Positions 8,745 through 18,019 of a stretch of DNA of 36,204 nucleotides are shown here, piece by piece. The position numbers and the translations under genes were made by a program. A model generated the notes under the pieces. The model made no database searches, had not been told where the DNA came from, and saw only the letters and a program-made list of their open reading frames with translations. The stretch spans positions 1 through 36,204 of the forward strand of contig CALGTK010000431.1 of assembly GCA_937904325.1 (NCBI GenBank), written 5' to 3'. This DNA is from an uncultured Planctomyces sp. Lineage in GTDB: Bacteria; Planctomycetota; Planctomycetia; Planctomycetales; Planctomycetaceae. The first letter of the stretch is position 1, and the number at the start of each line of letters is the position of its first letter.

Positions 8745-11381
8745 ATGCCCACGACCTGCCCTTCAAATCACACTAGCCAGGAAAGCCCTTGCCACCGCCT
8801 GCTCATGCAGCTGTTTGATGCAGGAATGCTCGCCATTCTCGTCGTTGCCCCTCTCTGCATGGGCGGCCGCCACCCACTGGGCGAATTCGTCTTCGTCTCA
8901 TTAGTCGCGTTCCTGACATCGCTCTGGTTAATGGGGCAATGTTTGATCGACCGAGCGAAGTATACCTGCAGCGGTGTTGAAGGACTGCTGATCGCAGGCG
9001 TCGTGCTCGTCGGAGCCCAACTGATCAGCGTGCCGCAATCACTGCTGGCCATCGTGTCCCCCGGCCTGGCAGATGCCCTGCCGCTGTGGTCATCTGGACC
9101 GGCTACTGTCGCCGAAAGTTCCTGGAATACGATCTCCATCGCGCCGCACGAAACCATGTCTGGACTGTCATTATTCATCGCATACGGAATGCTCTTCACA
9201 GTCCTTGTTCAAAGATTGCGATCAATCGACGATGCAGAACGGATGTTGAAACTTGTCGCCATTGCAACGCTCAGTATGGCGGGCGTCGGTCTGGCCCAAT
9301 ACTTCTTTGGCAACGGTCGATTTCTATGGGTCTACGATCACCCGTTCCGCGACAGTTCCAGCACGGTAATGGGAACATTCCAGAACCGAAATCACTTCGC
9401 TCACTTTATGTCGCTGGGGATTGGAGCTCTGATCTGGTGGGTTTGGAAAAGTTGCCAGACGACTTCGATGCCCGAGCATCGGCCAAATCAAACTCAATGG
9501 AACCAGCCACCAACGGGAGCGGCCGCCGGACAACTACGAATTTCTTTGCTGTTTATCGCGCTGGGCCTGTGCGGAGTCGCCGTACTCTTCTCATTGTCAC
9601 GTGCGGGCATCGCTGTCTTCGCTGGAGCATCGCTGGTTTGTGCCTTAATCCTCGGAGCCAAATCACTAATCGGCCGTAAGGCAATCGGAGCAATTCTGGC
9701 AGTAACTGTTCTCACCGGGATCGGAGCGATCCTTTACGGAACACAGTCGCTGGAGACGCGTTTCGAATCGCTCATAGACGCCGGTTCCCTGCAGGAAGCG
9801 TCCAGTGGCCGACGACAAATCTGGGCAGCAGTCATGCGCGGCATTCCTGAATTTATCGGTACGGGAAGCGGAGTGGGCACACATCGGTACGTTTATCCGC
9901 GGTACATCTCCGGTGACCACCGAGCTGAATACAGCCACGCGGAAAATGGCTATCTGCAGGTTCTACTCGAAACAGGAATCGCGGGGGCAAGTCTGCTCGC
10001 GCTTGGAATTCTGATCTGCGGAATCTGGTGCCTCAAAGCTTTCCGAAATTCGAAATCTGAACGTCATGCGGCATGTCTTGCTGCAGTCGCGGCCGGCATC
10101 GCGGCCAGCATTGCCCACTCAGTCGTCGACTTCGTGTGGTACATCCCGGCCTGCGTCTCAATGACAATTTTCCTGCTCGCCATTGCGTGGCGTCTGAATC
10201 AACCTGGCAACGATACCCTCACCGATCGGGGAATAGTCCTGCCTCGTTTCGCCTGGTGCGGAGCGGCCATAGTATTTTCAGGCGTCGCTTATCTCATGCT
10301 GGTAACTCACTCAGACGCGGCTCTTGCTAACAGTCATTGGGACAGCTTTCATCGCCTGTCCCTGGCAGAGGCCGACCTTGAGTTTGGAGACTCAGAAGAA
10401 ACGCTTGATCTGCGAATTGAACACCTTGAAAAGTTACTTTCAATCGACGCAGCAAACCCGAGAGCTCATCTGAATCTGGCAAGCCTGCTAAGGCTCAAGT
10501 TTGACGCCGAACAAAGTAAGAGTGGCATCCCGATGCCACTGGCCCAAATCCGGGACGCTGCCAATACGTCCCCATTTGAAACACGCGAAGCTCTGGATTT
10601 GTGGCTCGGGAAAATCCTTTCAGATCGTCGAGACTATCTGGACCGCTCATTGGCCCATGCCCGCCAGGCGGTCGTACTTTGCCCGATGCAGGGTGAAGCC
10701 TACATCTTTATGGCCGAACTGAATTTTCTACGAGAATCCAACCGTGAAAACGAACTGGCTCTAATCGACCAGGCACTCAAGACTCGCCCGGAAGCTCCGC
10801 CGGTTCTCGTTACCGCGGGCCGCGAGGCGCTGCTGGCCGGCGACAACGAAGCCGGACTGACCCACTTCAAGAAAGTATTCACACTCGGAGGCCAGTACCA
10901 GTGGCTTGTCATTCAGGCATTGGGCCGACAGGACGCTGACTTCTTCTTCGAACAGTTTTCATTTGACGATACCGCATTGACGAGCTTACGAAACCACTAT
11001 GCCGGGCTGGGCAACCATGAGCAAAGCCAGATCGTCGGTACAAAGCTCGCAAAAGATCTCGTCGAACAAGCAACTTCGGAAACTGGAGTCGCGGCCGCAC
11101 TCACATGGAGTCGCGCACAGGATGCCTTTACTTTCCTGAAAGACGAACGCAACGCTCTTCAGGCCGCGCGAAACGCCGTCGCTGCCAACCCTCACGAATA
11201 CGCCCTGCGCAAGAATCTCGTCAACCTGCTGGTCGCTCAGAAAAAGTTCGACGAAGCCGTGCCGCTCCTCGAGTGGTGCCTCAAGCAGTACCCTGACAAT
11301 TCCACACTGAAAGAAACCCTGTTCCAGGCCCGCTCCCAGATCCAACAGGCATCCTTCACGACGGAAACGACCGAGCGTTAG
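8745..11381 (+). CDS. O-antigen ligase/Wzy-type polymerase with C-terminal TPR domain
   Basis: The 878-residue product starts at an ATG preceded by GGAG with about 7-nt spacing. The first 510 residues or so hold many hydrophobic spans (for example DAGMLAILVVAPLCM, SLLFIALGLCGVAVLF and AIGAILAVTVLTGIGAILYG). The Wzy_C/O-antigen-ligase region includes VMGTFQNRNHFAHFMSLGIG and SGRRQIWAAVMRGIPEF, and then an exoplasmic-loop-like stretch with GTGSGVGTHRYVYPRY and EYSHAENGYLQVLLETGIAG. These Arg and His loop motifs are typical of ligases and polymerases that use undecaprenyl-linked glycans. From about residue 545 the protein is soluble and helical with TPR-like units (NPRAHLNLASLLRL, HLEKLLSID, EAYIFMAELNFLRE, NPHEYALRKNLVNLL). 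It follows the Wzc-like kinase by 123 bp and probably polymerises or ligates the exopolysaccharide. Polymerase versus ligase cannot be separated from sequence. Confidence 0.88.
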   Translation: MPTTCPSNHTSQESPCHRLLMQLFDAGMLAILVVAPLCMGGRHPLGEFVFVSLVAFLTSLWLMGQCLIDRAKYTCSGVEGLLIAGVVLVGAQLISVPQSLLAIVSPGLADALPLWSSGPATVAESSWNTISIAPHETMSGLSLFIAYGMLFTVLVQRLRSIDDAERMLKLVAIATLSMAGVGLAQYFFGNGRFLWVYDHPFRDSSSTVMGTFQNRNHFAHFMSLGIGALIWWVWKSCQTTSMPEHRPNQTQWNQPPTGAAAGQLRISLLFIALGLCGVAVLFSLSRAGIAVFAGASLVCALILGAKSLIGRKAIGAILAVTVLTGIGAILYGTQSLETRFESLIDAGSLQEASSGRRQIWAAVMRGIPEFIGTGSGVGTHRYVYPRYISGDHRAEYSHAENGYLQVLLETGIAGASLLALGILICGIWCLKAFRNSKSERHAACLAAVAAGIAASIAHSVVDFVWYIPACVSMTIFLLAIAWRLNQPGNDTLTDRGIVLPRFAWCGAAIVFSGVAYLMLVTHSDAALANSHWDSFHRLSLAEADLEFGDSEETLDLRIEHLEKLLSIDAANPRAHLNLASLLRLKFDAEQSKSGIPMPLAQIRDAANTSPFETREALDLWLGKILSDRRDYLDRSLAHARQAVVLCPMQGEAYIFMAELNFLRESNRENELALIDQALKTRPEAPPVLVTAGREALLAGDNEAGLTHFKKVFTLGGQYQWLVIQALGRQDADFFFEQFSFDDTALTSLRNHYAGLGNHEQSQIVGTKLAKDLVEQATSETGVAAALTWSRAQDAFTFLKDERNALQAARNAVAANPHEYALRKNLVNLLVAQKKFDEAVPLLEWCLKQYPDNSTLKETLFQARSQIQQASFTTETTER

Positions 11382-12192
11382 GCAGTCACTGCAACGAGGC
11401 ACAGACTGTGCTGGTCATTCGCAGCACCTGGCGGTATCGGAACCGGCTTCCTGCAAGCAATCAGTACAAAGACAGACTGATGCAAAGCATCGCCGCTCCT
11501 TTCGCAGGCCGCTGACTGAGTACCGTTGGCAGGAATGACTCCGGCAAACGTCTGGAAGCAACGATCCGTGCTCACCAATCAAAGCCTGCGATAAATTTAC
11601 AAATCTCAGGAGCGAAGAACGGGCAGGCAACAACCAGCCTCTCCCCCACACAACTCGGTTAAACCGGTCTAACGACGGCCCACGATCGAACTGGTTGCTG
11701 ACGTTCTGAAGACCGTAAGCGCTGACCAATTCGAACAACGACGAAATACGGCCTCGACAACACCCATGTACAACGAGGGAAAGGCATTGTTGTCATCAAG
11801 GGTGGCGAAACGATCTGCAAATTCGAGGATATTAAATCCACATCCGTCTCAAACGGCATCCTGGGTAATCAGACCAGTCATTGCTAACGCTCAGTGGAAA
11901 AACAGCAGATTTCGACTTTAAAACAACTCCAGTATCCGTCCGGCGAATTTCTTAAATCGCACTGTATCGCTTTAGCGGGAACTGAGCTGCACATTAACCC
12001 ACACTTTAAAAAATCATGCTCGGCTGGACGTCTTTTCATCAACTTCAGAGACCTGGCAAGGTCAATCCTCTAAACTCACCTGAGATAAAACTAACTGCTC
12101 GTTTCGACGATCGCTCGCGTTCTGGACGCTTGCCTGAGACGATGGGACGTTTACAGACGCTAATTTGAATATTGGTGGACGTGGCCAACGAC
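11382..12192. other. 811-bp gap without a convincing gene
   Basis: All frames here are short and none shows a start with a ribosome binding site plus protein-like composition. One frame, open from 11726 to a TAA at 11885-11887 but without a start, reads protein-like in its middle (GKGIVVIKGGETICKFED), so it may be a decayed gene end. A short inverted repeat GCACA-GAC-TGTGC at 11399-11411 follows the polymerase gene but lacks a T-run, so it is not a clear terminator. Promoters for the downstream cytochrome/DUF1501 genes should lie in the right part, but I cannot point to boxes. Confidence 0.4.
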
Positions 12193-14547
12193 ATGTTGAA
12201 TTTACGAAAGTTTCTGACATGGAAAAGCATTGCGAGGTGCTTACTCGTGGCAACCTTGCCGCATTTCATGTCCGTCGCTGTGGCGAAGGATCAGCGTGAC
12301 GATAAAAAGCGGCTGACGTTTGAGAAGGACGTCGCACCGATTCTCGCGAATCATTGTCTGCAGTGTCACGGCGGAGAGAAACGAGAAGCTGGCCTGGATG
12401 TCAGGCGACGGTTCACACTTCTCAGCGGTGGAGACAGCGGCGCTGCAATTGTCGCCGGCAAGCCGAAACTGAGTCTTTTGATTGAGATGATCGATGCAGG
12501 GCTAATGCCGCCCGAAGATAAACCTCGGCTGCCATCTAAAACAATCTCTGTCCTGCGTCAGTGGATTGCAACAGGGGCCGCAACCACTGGTGAGAAGGAA
12601 CCGCCACTGAAGAATGACGCTCCCGGACAAGGAGACACGTCGTTCAGTGACGAGGCACGGAAACACTGGGCGTTTCAACCAATTCGCAGAATAACGCCGC
12701 CTCGAGTTGAGAATGTTGACTGGCTGCAGACGCCGGTCGACTCATTCATCCTTGCCAGGCTCGAACAACGAACCTGGCAACCCGCTCCGTCCGCATCGCG
12801 CGAGGAGCTGATTCGCCGAATCCATTTCGACCTGGTCGGTCTGCCGCCTCAGCCAGAAGACATCGCGGCCTTTGTTAACAACTCATCGCCGGATGCTTAC
12901 ACGCGACTGGTAGATCGTCTACTGGCCAGTCCGCACTACGGCGAGCGGTGGGCTCAGCACTGGCTGGACGTCGTCCGTTTCGCCGAGACCGAAGGCTTCG
13001 AATATGACCGGCACCTGCCCGACGCATGGAGGTATAGAGATTACGTCATCAACTCGTTAAACGATGACAAGCCGTTCGACCAGTTTGTTACCGAGCAGAT
13101 CGCAGGCGACGAAATAGCACCGAACGATACCCAGCATTCGGCGGCCGTCATTCTTCATCGGCTCGGCGCCGTTCGCCGAAATGCCGGCAACCCGGATATC
13201 GCTCTCAGCCGAAATGAAGTACTGACCGAGCGAACAAACATCATCGGCGAAGCGTTCCTGGGACTAACCGTCGGCTGCGCCCGCTGCCACAACCACAAGC
13301 TCGAACCGATCACGCAGAAAGACTACTACCGACTGCAGGCTTACTTCGCGGCCACCGAAGAAAACAACATCCTGCTGGCTCCCGCTGAAGAAATGCAGTC
13401 GTGGGAAAAGCAATCGAAAGAGATCAACGCGCAAATCAAAAAGTTAAAGACAGAAGTCAACACAGCGACTGGAGCAAAGAAGGCCGAACTGGAAAACCAG
13501 CTCTTCGAAGTTGCCTACACGCTGCCAACGCGGCCGGCAACGATTCCCAGCATCCGCAATGATCATGAACACCGCACGGCGATGCACGTTCTGCGGCGAG
13601 GTGTCTGGGAGCAGAAAGGTGTCGCCGTTGGCCCTCGACCTCTGAGCATTCTCGTGCCAGCTTCAGAACCTGAACTGGCTGCAGACATCCAGAAACCTCG
13701 CACCCAACTCGCCAGATGGATCACTGACGACAGACATCCGCTGACTGCCCGTGTCATCGTGAATCGTTTATGGCAGCACCACTTTGGATCAGGCCTGGTC
13801 AAAACGGCAAACGATTTCGGTACCCACGGCGCATCGCCAAGCCATCCTGGACTACTCGACTGGCTGGCGCAGACATTGATCGACAACGACTGGAAATGGA
13901 AATCCATTCATCGTCAGATCGTTCTCAGCAGTACCTATCGACAAAGTAGCCAGCACCCTTTCGCGGCCGGACTTTCAAAGACCGATCCGGAAAATCGTTT
14001 CTGCTGGCGTGTGAACCGCCGACGTCTGTCCGCTGAGGAAATTCGCGACGCCATGCTGGCAGCCTCCGGCAGAATCAATCCTCAGTTACGCGGTCGCAGC
14101 GTGATGGTGCCAGTTGAACGAGAACTCATCAATCTTCTTTACAAGCCAACTCAATGGGTCGTGGCCAAAGATGCCGCGGCACATGATCGCCGGTCGATTT
14201 ATCTGATTGCCAAACGAAACCTTCGCCTGCCGTTTATGGAAGCGTTCGATGCTCCTGCGCTGCAGACAAGTTGTTCGGCCCGGGAATCCAGCACGCACGC
14301 GCCGCAGGCTCTTGAACTTCTCAACGGACGCTTCTCCAACGAAGTGGCAGTTGCGTTTGCAAAGAGACTGACTGCAGAATGCGCCGGTCAAACAGAAAAA
14401 ATCGTCGAGCGAGCCTACCAACTTGCAGTTGGCCGAGCGCCATCCGACAAAGAACACAGGCTGTCGCTTGAGTTTCTGCAGGACCAGCCACTAACGGAAT
14501 TCGCACTTGCTATCTTCAACCTTCACGGATTCGTTTATGTCCGGTAA
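12193..14547 (+). CDS. PSCyt1-DUF1549-DUF1553 cytochrome-type protein
   Basis: I prefer the ATG at 12193 (784 residues) over the TTG at 12172, because it gives a compact signal peptide (KSIARCLLVATLPHFMSVAVA). The mature protein begins with a planctomycete cytochrome C domain: DVAPILANHCLQCHGGEKRE with a CxxCH haem site (Cys55, Cys58, His59) and a likely distal Met in DAGLMPPEDKPRL. DUF1549 (about 155-365) contains FDLVGLPPQPEDI and the conserved HYGERWAQHWLDVVRFAETE. A second CARCH motif (VGCARCHNHKLEPI) ends it. A short Lys/Glu-rich helical linker precedes DUF1553 (about 490-740; RWITDDRHPLTARVIVNRLW, STYRQSS, ALELLNGRF). These proteins are exported and probably take part in redox chemistry or carbohydrate breakdown; their exact function is not established. 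The stop overlaps the DUF1501 start by 11 bp, indicating one operon. Confidence 0.9.
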   Translation: MLNLRKFLTWKSIARCLLVATLPHFMSVAVAKDQRDDKKRLTFEKDVAPILANHCLQCHGGEKREAGLDVRRRFTLLSGGDSGAAIVAGKPKLSLLIEMIDAGLMPPEDKPRLPSKTISVLRQWIATGAATTGEKEPPLKNDAPGQGDTSFSDEARKHWAFQPIRRITPPRVENVDWLQTPVDSFILARLEQRTWQPAPSASREELIRRIHFDLVGLPPQPEDIAAFVNNSSPDAYTRLVDRLLASPHYGERWAQHWLDVVRFAETEGFEYDRHLPDAWRYRDYVINSLNDDKPFDQFVTEQIAGDEIAPNDTQHSAAVILHRLGAVRRNAGNPDIALSRNEVLTERTNIIGEAFLGLTVGCARCHNHKLEPITQKDYYRLQAYFAATEENNILLAPAEEMQSWEKQSKEINAQIKKLKTEVNTATGAKKAELENQLFEVAYTLPTRPATIPSIRNDHEHRTAMHVLRRGVWEQKGVAVGPRPLSILVPASEPELAADIQKPRTQLARWITDDRHPLTARVIVNRLWQHHFGSGLVKTANDFGTHGASPSHPGLLDWLAQTLIDNDWKWKSIHRQIVLSSTYRQSSQHPFAAGLSKTDPENRFCWRVNRRRLSAEEIRDAMLAASGRINPQLRGRSVMVPVERELINLLYKPTQWVVAKDAAAHDRRSIYLIAKRNLRLPFMEAFDAPALQTSCSARESSTHAPQALELLNGRFSNEVAVAFAKRLTAECAGQTEKIVERAYQLAVGRAPSDKEHRLSLEFLQDQPLTEFALAIFNLHGFVYVR

Positions 14548-15964
14548 CGAACATCCTGAGCAGGTCAGCGGTCTCGACCGTCGTCAATTTCTGCGGAACT
14601 CGTTTTGTGGATTCGGTGGCATCGCACTGACGTCAATGCTTCATGACGAAGCCGCACAATCACACGCAGCCAGCCCATTGTCAGCTCGGCAGCCGCCCAT
14701 TCAGCCAGCAGCTCGCAACGTTATCTTCCTCTTCATGGCTGGAGGACCAAGCCAGTTAGAAACATTCGATCATAAACCGCTGCTCAACAAGCTCCACGGC
14801 CAACCGCGACCAAAGGAGTTCGGCGAGGCCAGGTACCAGTTCATTAAGAATGACGCAAAACTGCTCGGCACGAAACGCTCGTTCCGCAAGTACGGCGAAA
14901 GCGGCATTGAAGTTTCTGACCTGTTTCCTCGAATCAGTACCTGCGTCGACGACATCGCTGTGGTGCGATCGTGTTTCGGCGACCAGGTTGTTCATTCCGC
15001 AGCGCAGTACGAGTTGTTTTCCGGCCGCACGGTTCCCGGTTTTCCGAGCATGGGTTCCTGGGGACTTTACGGGCTGGGAGCGGAAACAAGTTCACTGCCC
15101 GCTTACGTCGTCATGCCCGACCCACTCGGAGCACTGGAAGCCGGCCAGCCGATGTACATGAACGGTTTTCTGCCAGCGGCCTATCAACCGACGATGTTTC
15201 GGCCGGGGAAGAAGCCAGTGCTCAACCTCGATCTGCCTCCGCACATCGATATGAAGCAACGTCAGCGAACACTGCAACTCGTCCGAAACTTAAACGAAGC
15301 CACACTTCAAACCGGTGACGATGAACTGGAAGCTCGGCTTAAGTCATACGAACTCGCCGCCAGAATGCAGACTCGTGCACCCGAAATCTTTGACCTTCGG
15401 CAGGAGACCAAAGAAACCCTGGACCTCTACGGAGTCGGCCAGCAGCCCACCGATGATTACGGAAGACGTTGCCTGATGGCTCGGCGGCTTGTCGAAAACG
15501 GCGTTCGTTTCACTTGCGTCGTCTCGGGCGGCGGCCCCGGCAACATGCAGTGGGACGCTCACGCCGATATCGAAGAGAACCATCTGAGAAAGGCTTCTGA
15601 AACAGACCGCCCCGTTGCCGGCCTGCTCAAAGATCTGAAACGTCGAGGCCTGCTCGACGAAACACTGGTCCTGTGGGGTGGCGAATTTGGACGCTCTCCG
15701 GAGGCTCAGGGCAACGGACGAGACCATCACAACCTTGGATTCTCGATGTTCATGGCTGGAGGCGGCATCAAAGGCGGAACAGTCGTTGGAGCCACCGACG
15801 ACATCGGCCTTCGCGCTGTCGAGTCACCTCATCACTTCCGTGACATCCACGCGACGATGCTTCATCAGCTTGGCCTCGACCAGCACAAACTCACCTACCG
15901 ACACCTCGGCCGTGACGAACGCCTCACATTCCTCGAAGGCAATGTCATCAAAGAAATCGTCTGA
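14537..15964 (+). CDS. DUF1501 Tat-exported protein (first of two)
   Basis: The chosen ATG at 14537 overlaps the end of the PSCyt1/DUF1553 gene by 11 bp and gives 475 residues with a twin-arginine signal, LDRRQFLRNSFCGFGG (Arg pair at 15-16). A frame extension to a TTG at 14507 would push the Tat motif deeper and is unlikely. DUF1501 is related to the alkaline phosphatase/sulfatase-like fold. Its hallmarks are visible: NVIFLFMAGGPSQLETFDHK near the start of the mature protein, GIEVSDLFPRISTCVDDIAV, RRLVENGVRFTCVV, WDAHADIEENH, and LVLWGGEFGRSPEAQGNGRDHH followed by FSMFMAGGGIKGG. The Asp/His-rich DAH and GRDHH motifs could bind metal. The partner of DUF1549/DUF1553 proteins in planctomycetes is very often a DUF1501 protein, but the substrate is not known. 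It is probably periplasmic. Confidence 0.92.
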   Translation: MSGNEHPEQVSGLDRRQFLRNSFCGFGGIALTSMLHDEAAQSHAASPLSARQPPIQPAARNVIFLFMAGGPSQLETFDHKPLLNKLHGQPRPKEFGEARYQFIKNDAKLLGTKRSFRKYGESGIEVSDLFPRISTCVDDIAVVRSCFGDQVVHSAAQYELFSGRTVPGFPSMGSWGLYGLGAETSSLPAYVVMPDPLGALEAGQPMYMNGFLPAAYQPTMFRPGKKPVLNLDLPPHIDMKQRQRTLQLVRNLNEATLQTGDDELEARLKSYELAARMQTRAPEIFDLRQETKETLDLYGVGQQPTDDYGRRCLMARRLVENGVRFTCVVSGGGPGNMQWDAHADIEENHLRKASETDRPVAGLLKDLKRRGLLDETLVLWGGEFGRSPEAQGNGRDHHNLGFSMFMAGGGIKGGTVVGATDDIGLRAVESPHHFRDIHATMLHQLGLDQHKLTYRHLGRDERLTFLEGNVIKEIV

Positions 15965-16154
15965 CACCGACAGTGGATGCGACGCCAAAGCACCACACCG
16001 GCGTGAGCCAATCTCTCTGATCGGAATCAGGCAGTACGCATGTTAGACTCTGAGCAACTGCGAACTCTTACACAGCTAAATCTCACAACGCCCCAGGACT
16101 CAAGGCCTGCCGTCAGCCACGTTCGCCCGACAGCTTTTGAGGATTCAAGTGCCC

Positions 16155-17627
16155 ATGTCAGTGCAATCAAGACTCGCCAGTATGAATTCCGTTCCGCATT
16201 TCGAGTCGGCACTTAGCCGACGTGACATGCTGCTTAGAAGCGGGGCTGGTTTTGGTGGTCTCGCGCTGACAGACCTGCTGAGCCGTGACGTCGGCCCCAG
16301 TCTGCAAGCGGCTGATACCAGAGATGAATCGCCGGCGGCTCCGAAATTGGCGGCGGGATTCCCTCATGCAAAGAACGTAATCTTCCTCTTCATGGAAGGT
16401 GGACCTTCGCACATGGATCTCTTCGATCCAAAACCGTTACTAACTAAGATGGCCGGTCAGCCGCTGCCGAAGTCGTTTAAGCCAGTCATCACTCCGATGG
16501 GCGAGTACAATGCTCCGCTACTCGCTCCAAAACGCAAATGGAAGCAGCACGGCGAGAGCGGATTGTGGGTTTCAGACTGGCTGCCGCACACGGCGACATG
16601 TGCCGACGACATCGCCGTTCTACGAGGCTGCTGGACGAACGGTATCAACCATTCCGGCGGCGTCTGCCAGATGAACACCGGAGTCTTCACCGCCGGTCGG
16701 CCATCGCTCGGGGCATGGGTCAGCTACGGACTCGGCACGGAGAACCAGAACCTGCCCTCGTTCGTCGTGATTCCTGACAAACCCTCCGATCCGGTGAACG
16801 GTCCTCGCAACTGGGGCTCCGGTTTCATGCCCGCGGCTTACCAGGGAACGAGACTCAAGTCCGGAACAGAACCAATCGCCAATCTGAAAACTCCCAAGGG
16901 CATCACTCCGAAACGCCAACGGGCAAAGCTCGAATTCCTCACCGAACTGAACCGCGAACACGCCAAAACGCGACCTCAACAGAGTGAACTGGAAGCCCGC
17001 ATCGCCAGCTACGAACTTGCTTTCCGAATGCAGGCAACGGCTCCTGAAGCAGTCGAACTCAGCCAGGAAACGGATGAGACGCAGAAACTGTACGGAATCG
17101 AAAGCGGAGCCAACACCAGCACCTTCGGGCGAAACTGCCTGCTGGCCCGGAGACTTGTCGAGCGGGGCGTCCGGTTCGTCCAGCTTTACCACGGAACAGG
17201 CAGCAAGTGGGACGCTCACTCGGCCATCGAAAAAAATCACACAACCAACTGCGGCGAGAGCGACAAACCGGTCGCCGGCCTGTTGAAAGATCTCAAGCGT
17301 CGAGGACTGCTGGATTCAACGCTGGTCGTGTGGGGCGGTGAGTTTGGTCGTACACCAATGAGCGAAAAGGGCGACGGCCGCGACCACAACGCAACAGGTT
17401 TCACCATGTGGATGGCCGGAGCCGGTATCAAAGGCGGACAAACCATCGGCGAGACCGACGAACTAGGCCTGCACGCCATCGAGGACCGCATGCACGTCCA
17501 CGATCTCCACTCGACAATCCTCTACATGCTCGGCCTTGACCACATGGAAGTTGTCTACAAATACAAAGGTCGCCCGGAACGTCCGACACTCAACGAAGGC
17601 TCCCCATGCCTGAAGCTGTTCGGGTAA
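16155..17627 (+). CDS. DUF1501 Tat-exported protein (second of two)
   Basis: From the ATG at 16155, preceded by GAGGA, the product is 490 residues. The frame is open to a TTG at 16137, but that adds only MRIQVP before the ATG. The twin-arginine signal is LSRRDMLLRSGAGFGGLALT (Arg pair at 22-23). The same family motifs as in the gene before it are present: NVIFLFMEGGPSHMDLFDPK, SGLWVSDWLPHTATCADDIA, WDAHSAIEKNH, TLVVWGGEFGRTPMSEKGDG with RDHN after it, and MAGAGIKGGQTIGETDELGL. The two DUF1501 proteins are clearly paralogous yet well diverged, so the duplication is not recent. It lies 190 bp after the first DUF1501 gene on the same strand. It is probably an exported, metal-dependent hydrolase-like protein working with the PSCyt1/DUF1553 protein; function unproven. 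Confidence 0.92.
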   Translation: MSVQSRLASMNSVPHFESALSRRDMLLRSGAGFGGLALTDLLSRDVGPSLQAADTRDESPAAPKLAAGFPHAKNVIFLFMEGGPSHMDLFDPKPLLTKMAGQPLPKSFKPVITPMGEYNAPLLAPKRKWKQHGESGLWVSDWLPHTATCADDIAVLRGCWTNGINHSGGVCQMNTGVFTAGRPSLGAWVSYGLGTENQNLPSFVVIPDKPSDPVNGPRNWGSGFMPAAYQGTRLKSGTEPIANLKTPKGITPKRQRAKLEFLTELNREHAKTRPQQSELEARIASYELAFRMQATAPEAVELSQETDETQKLYGIESGANTSTFGRNCLLARRLVERGVRFVQLYHGTGSKWDAHSAIEKNHTTNCGESDKPVAGLLKDLKRRGLLDSTLVVWGGEFGRTPMSEKGDGRDHNATGFTMWMAGAGIKGGQTIGETDELGLHAIEDRMHVHDLHSTILYMLGLDHMEVVYKYKGRPERPTLNEGSPCLKLFG

Positions 17628-18019
17628 GAAGCCGCACTCTTCAGACAACTCACCGAAATGTTTCGAAACGATGAGGGCGTAAAACCTGCCGGGCTAACAA
17701 AGCGTCTTCACAGTCAGAGGGTCTTCAAAAATCATACGAGCACTCTGACTTCTTCCGCAGTAAGTTCGCGAGGAAGCTGATGCTTCTGGCGGACGAAGAC
17801 GGAAAGTAGTGAGTCGGCCCGCGAGTCGTGGAGCAATGTTTCGCGACGACCGACTCCCCTCAGCGAAGGCGAATTGAACTTTATCACACCGAACCCGACT
17901 TCTTTCAACTCGCTGAAAACGGCGCGAAGTCAGGTGCTAGTTTGCTCTCACCAATTCAAAACCACGGTATCAATATACTGTCGCCCCCAACTCGCCCCTA
18001 TTTCGGCACTCCTTCAGTC
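17628..18019. other. Gap between DUF1501 gene and IS3 remnant
   Basis: About 390 bp without a recognised gene. A frame open from 17828 runs into the IS3 homology, but its first 64 codons do not resemble a transposase and probably represent host sequence fused to a truncated element. A short end-like stretch before a TAG at about 17807 (FFRSKFARKLMLLADEDGK) has no start and no recognised match. I see no terminator with a T-run after the DUF1501 stop. Confidence 0.35.

Noticed and set aside
11399-11411. Hairpin GCACA-GAC-TGTGC as a terminator after the polymerase gene
   Set aside because: The stem is only five pairs with a 3-base loop and there is no following T-run.
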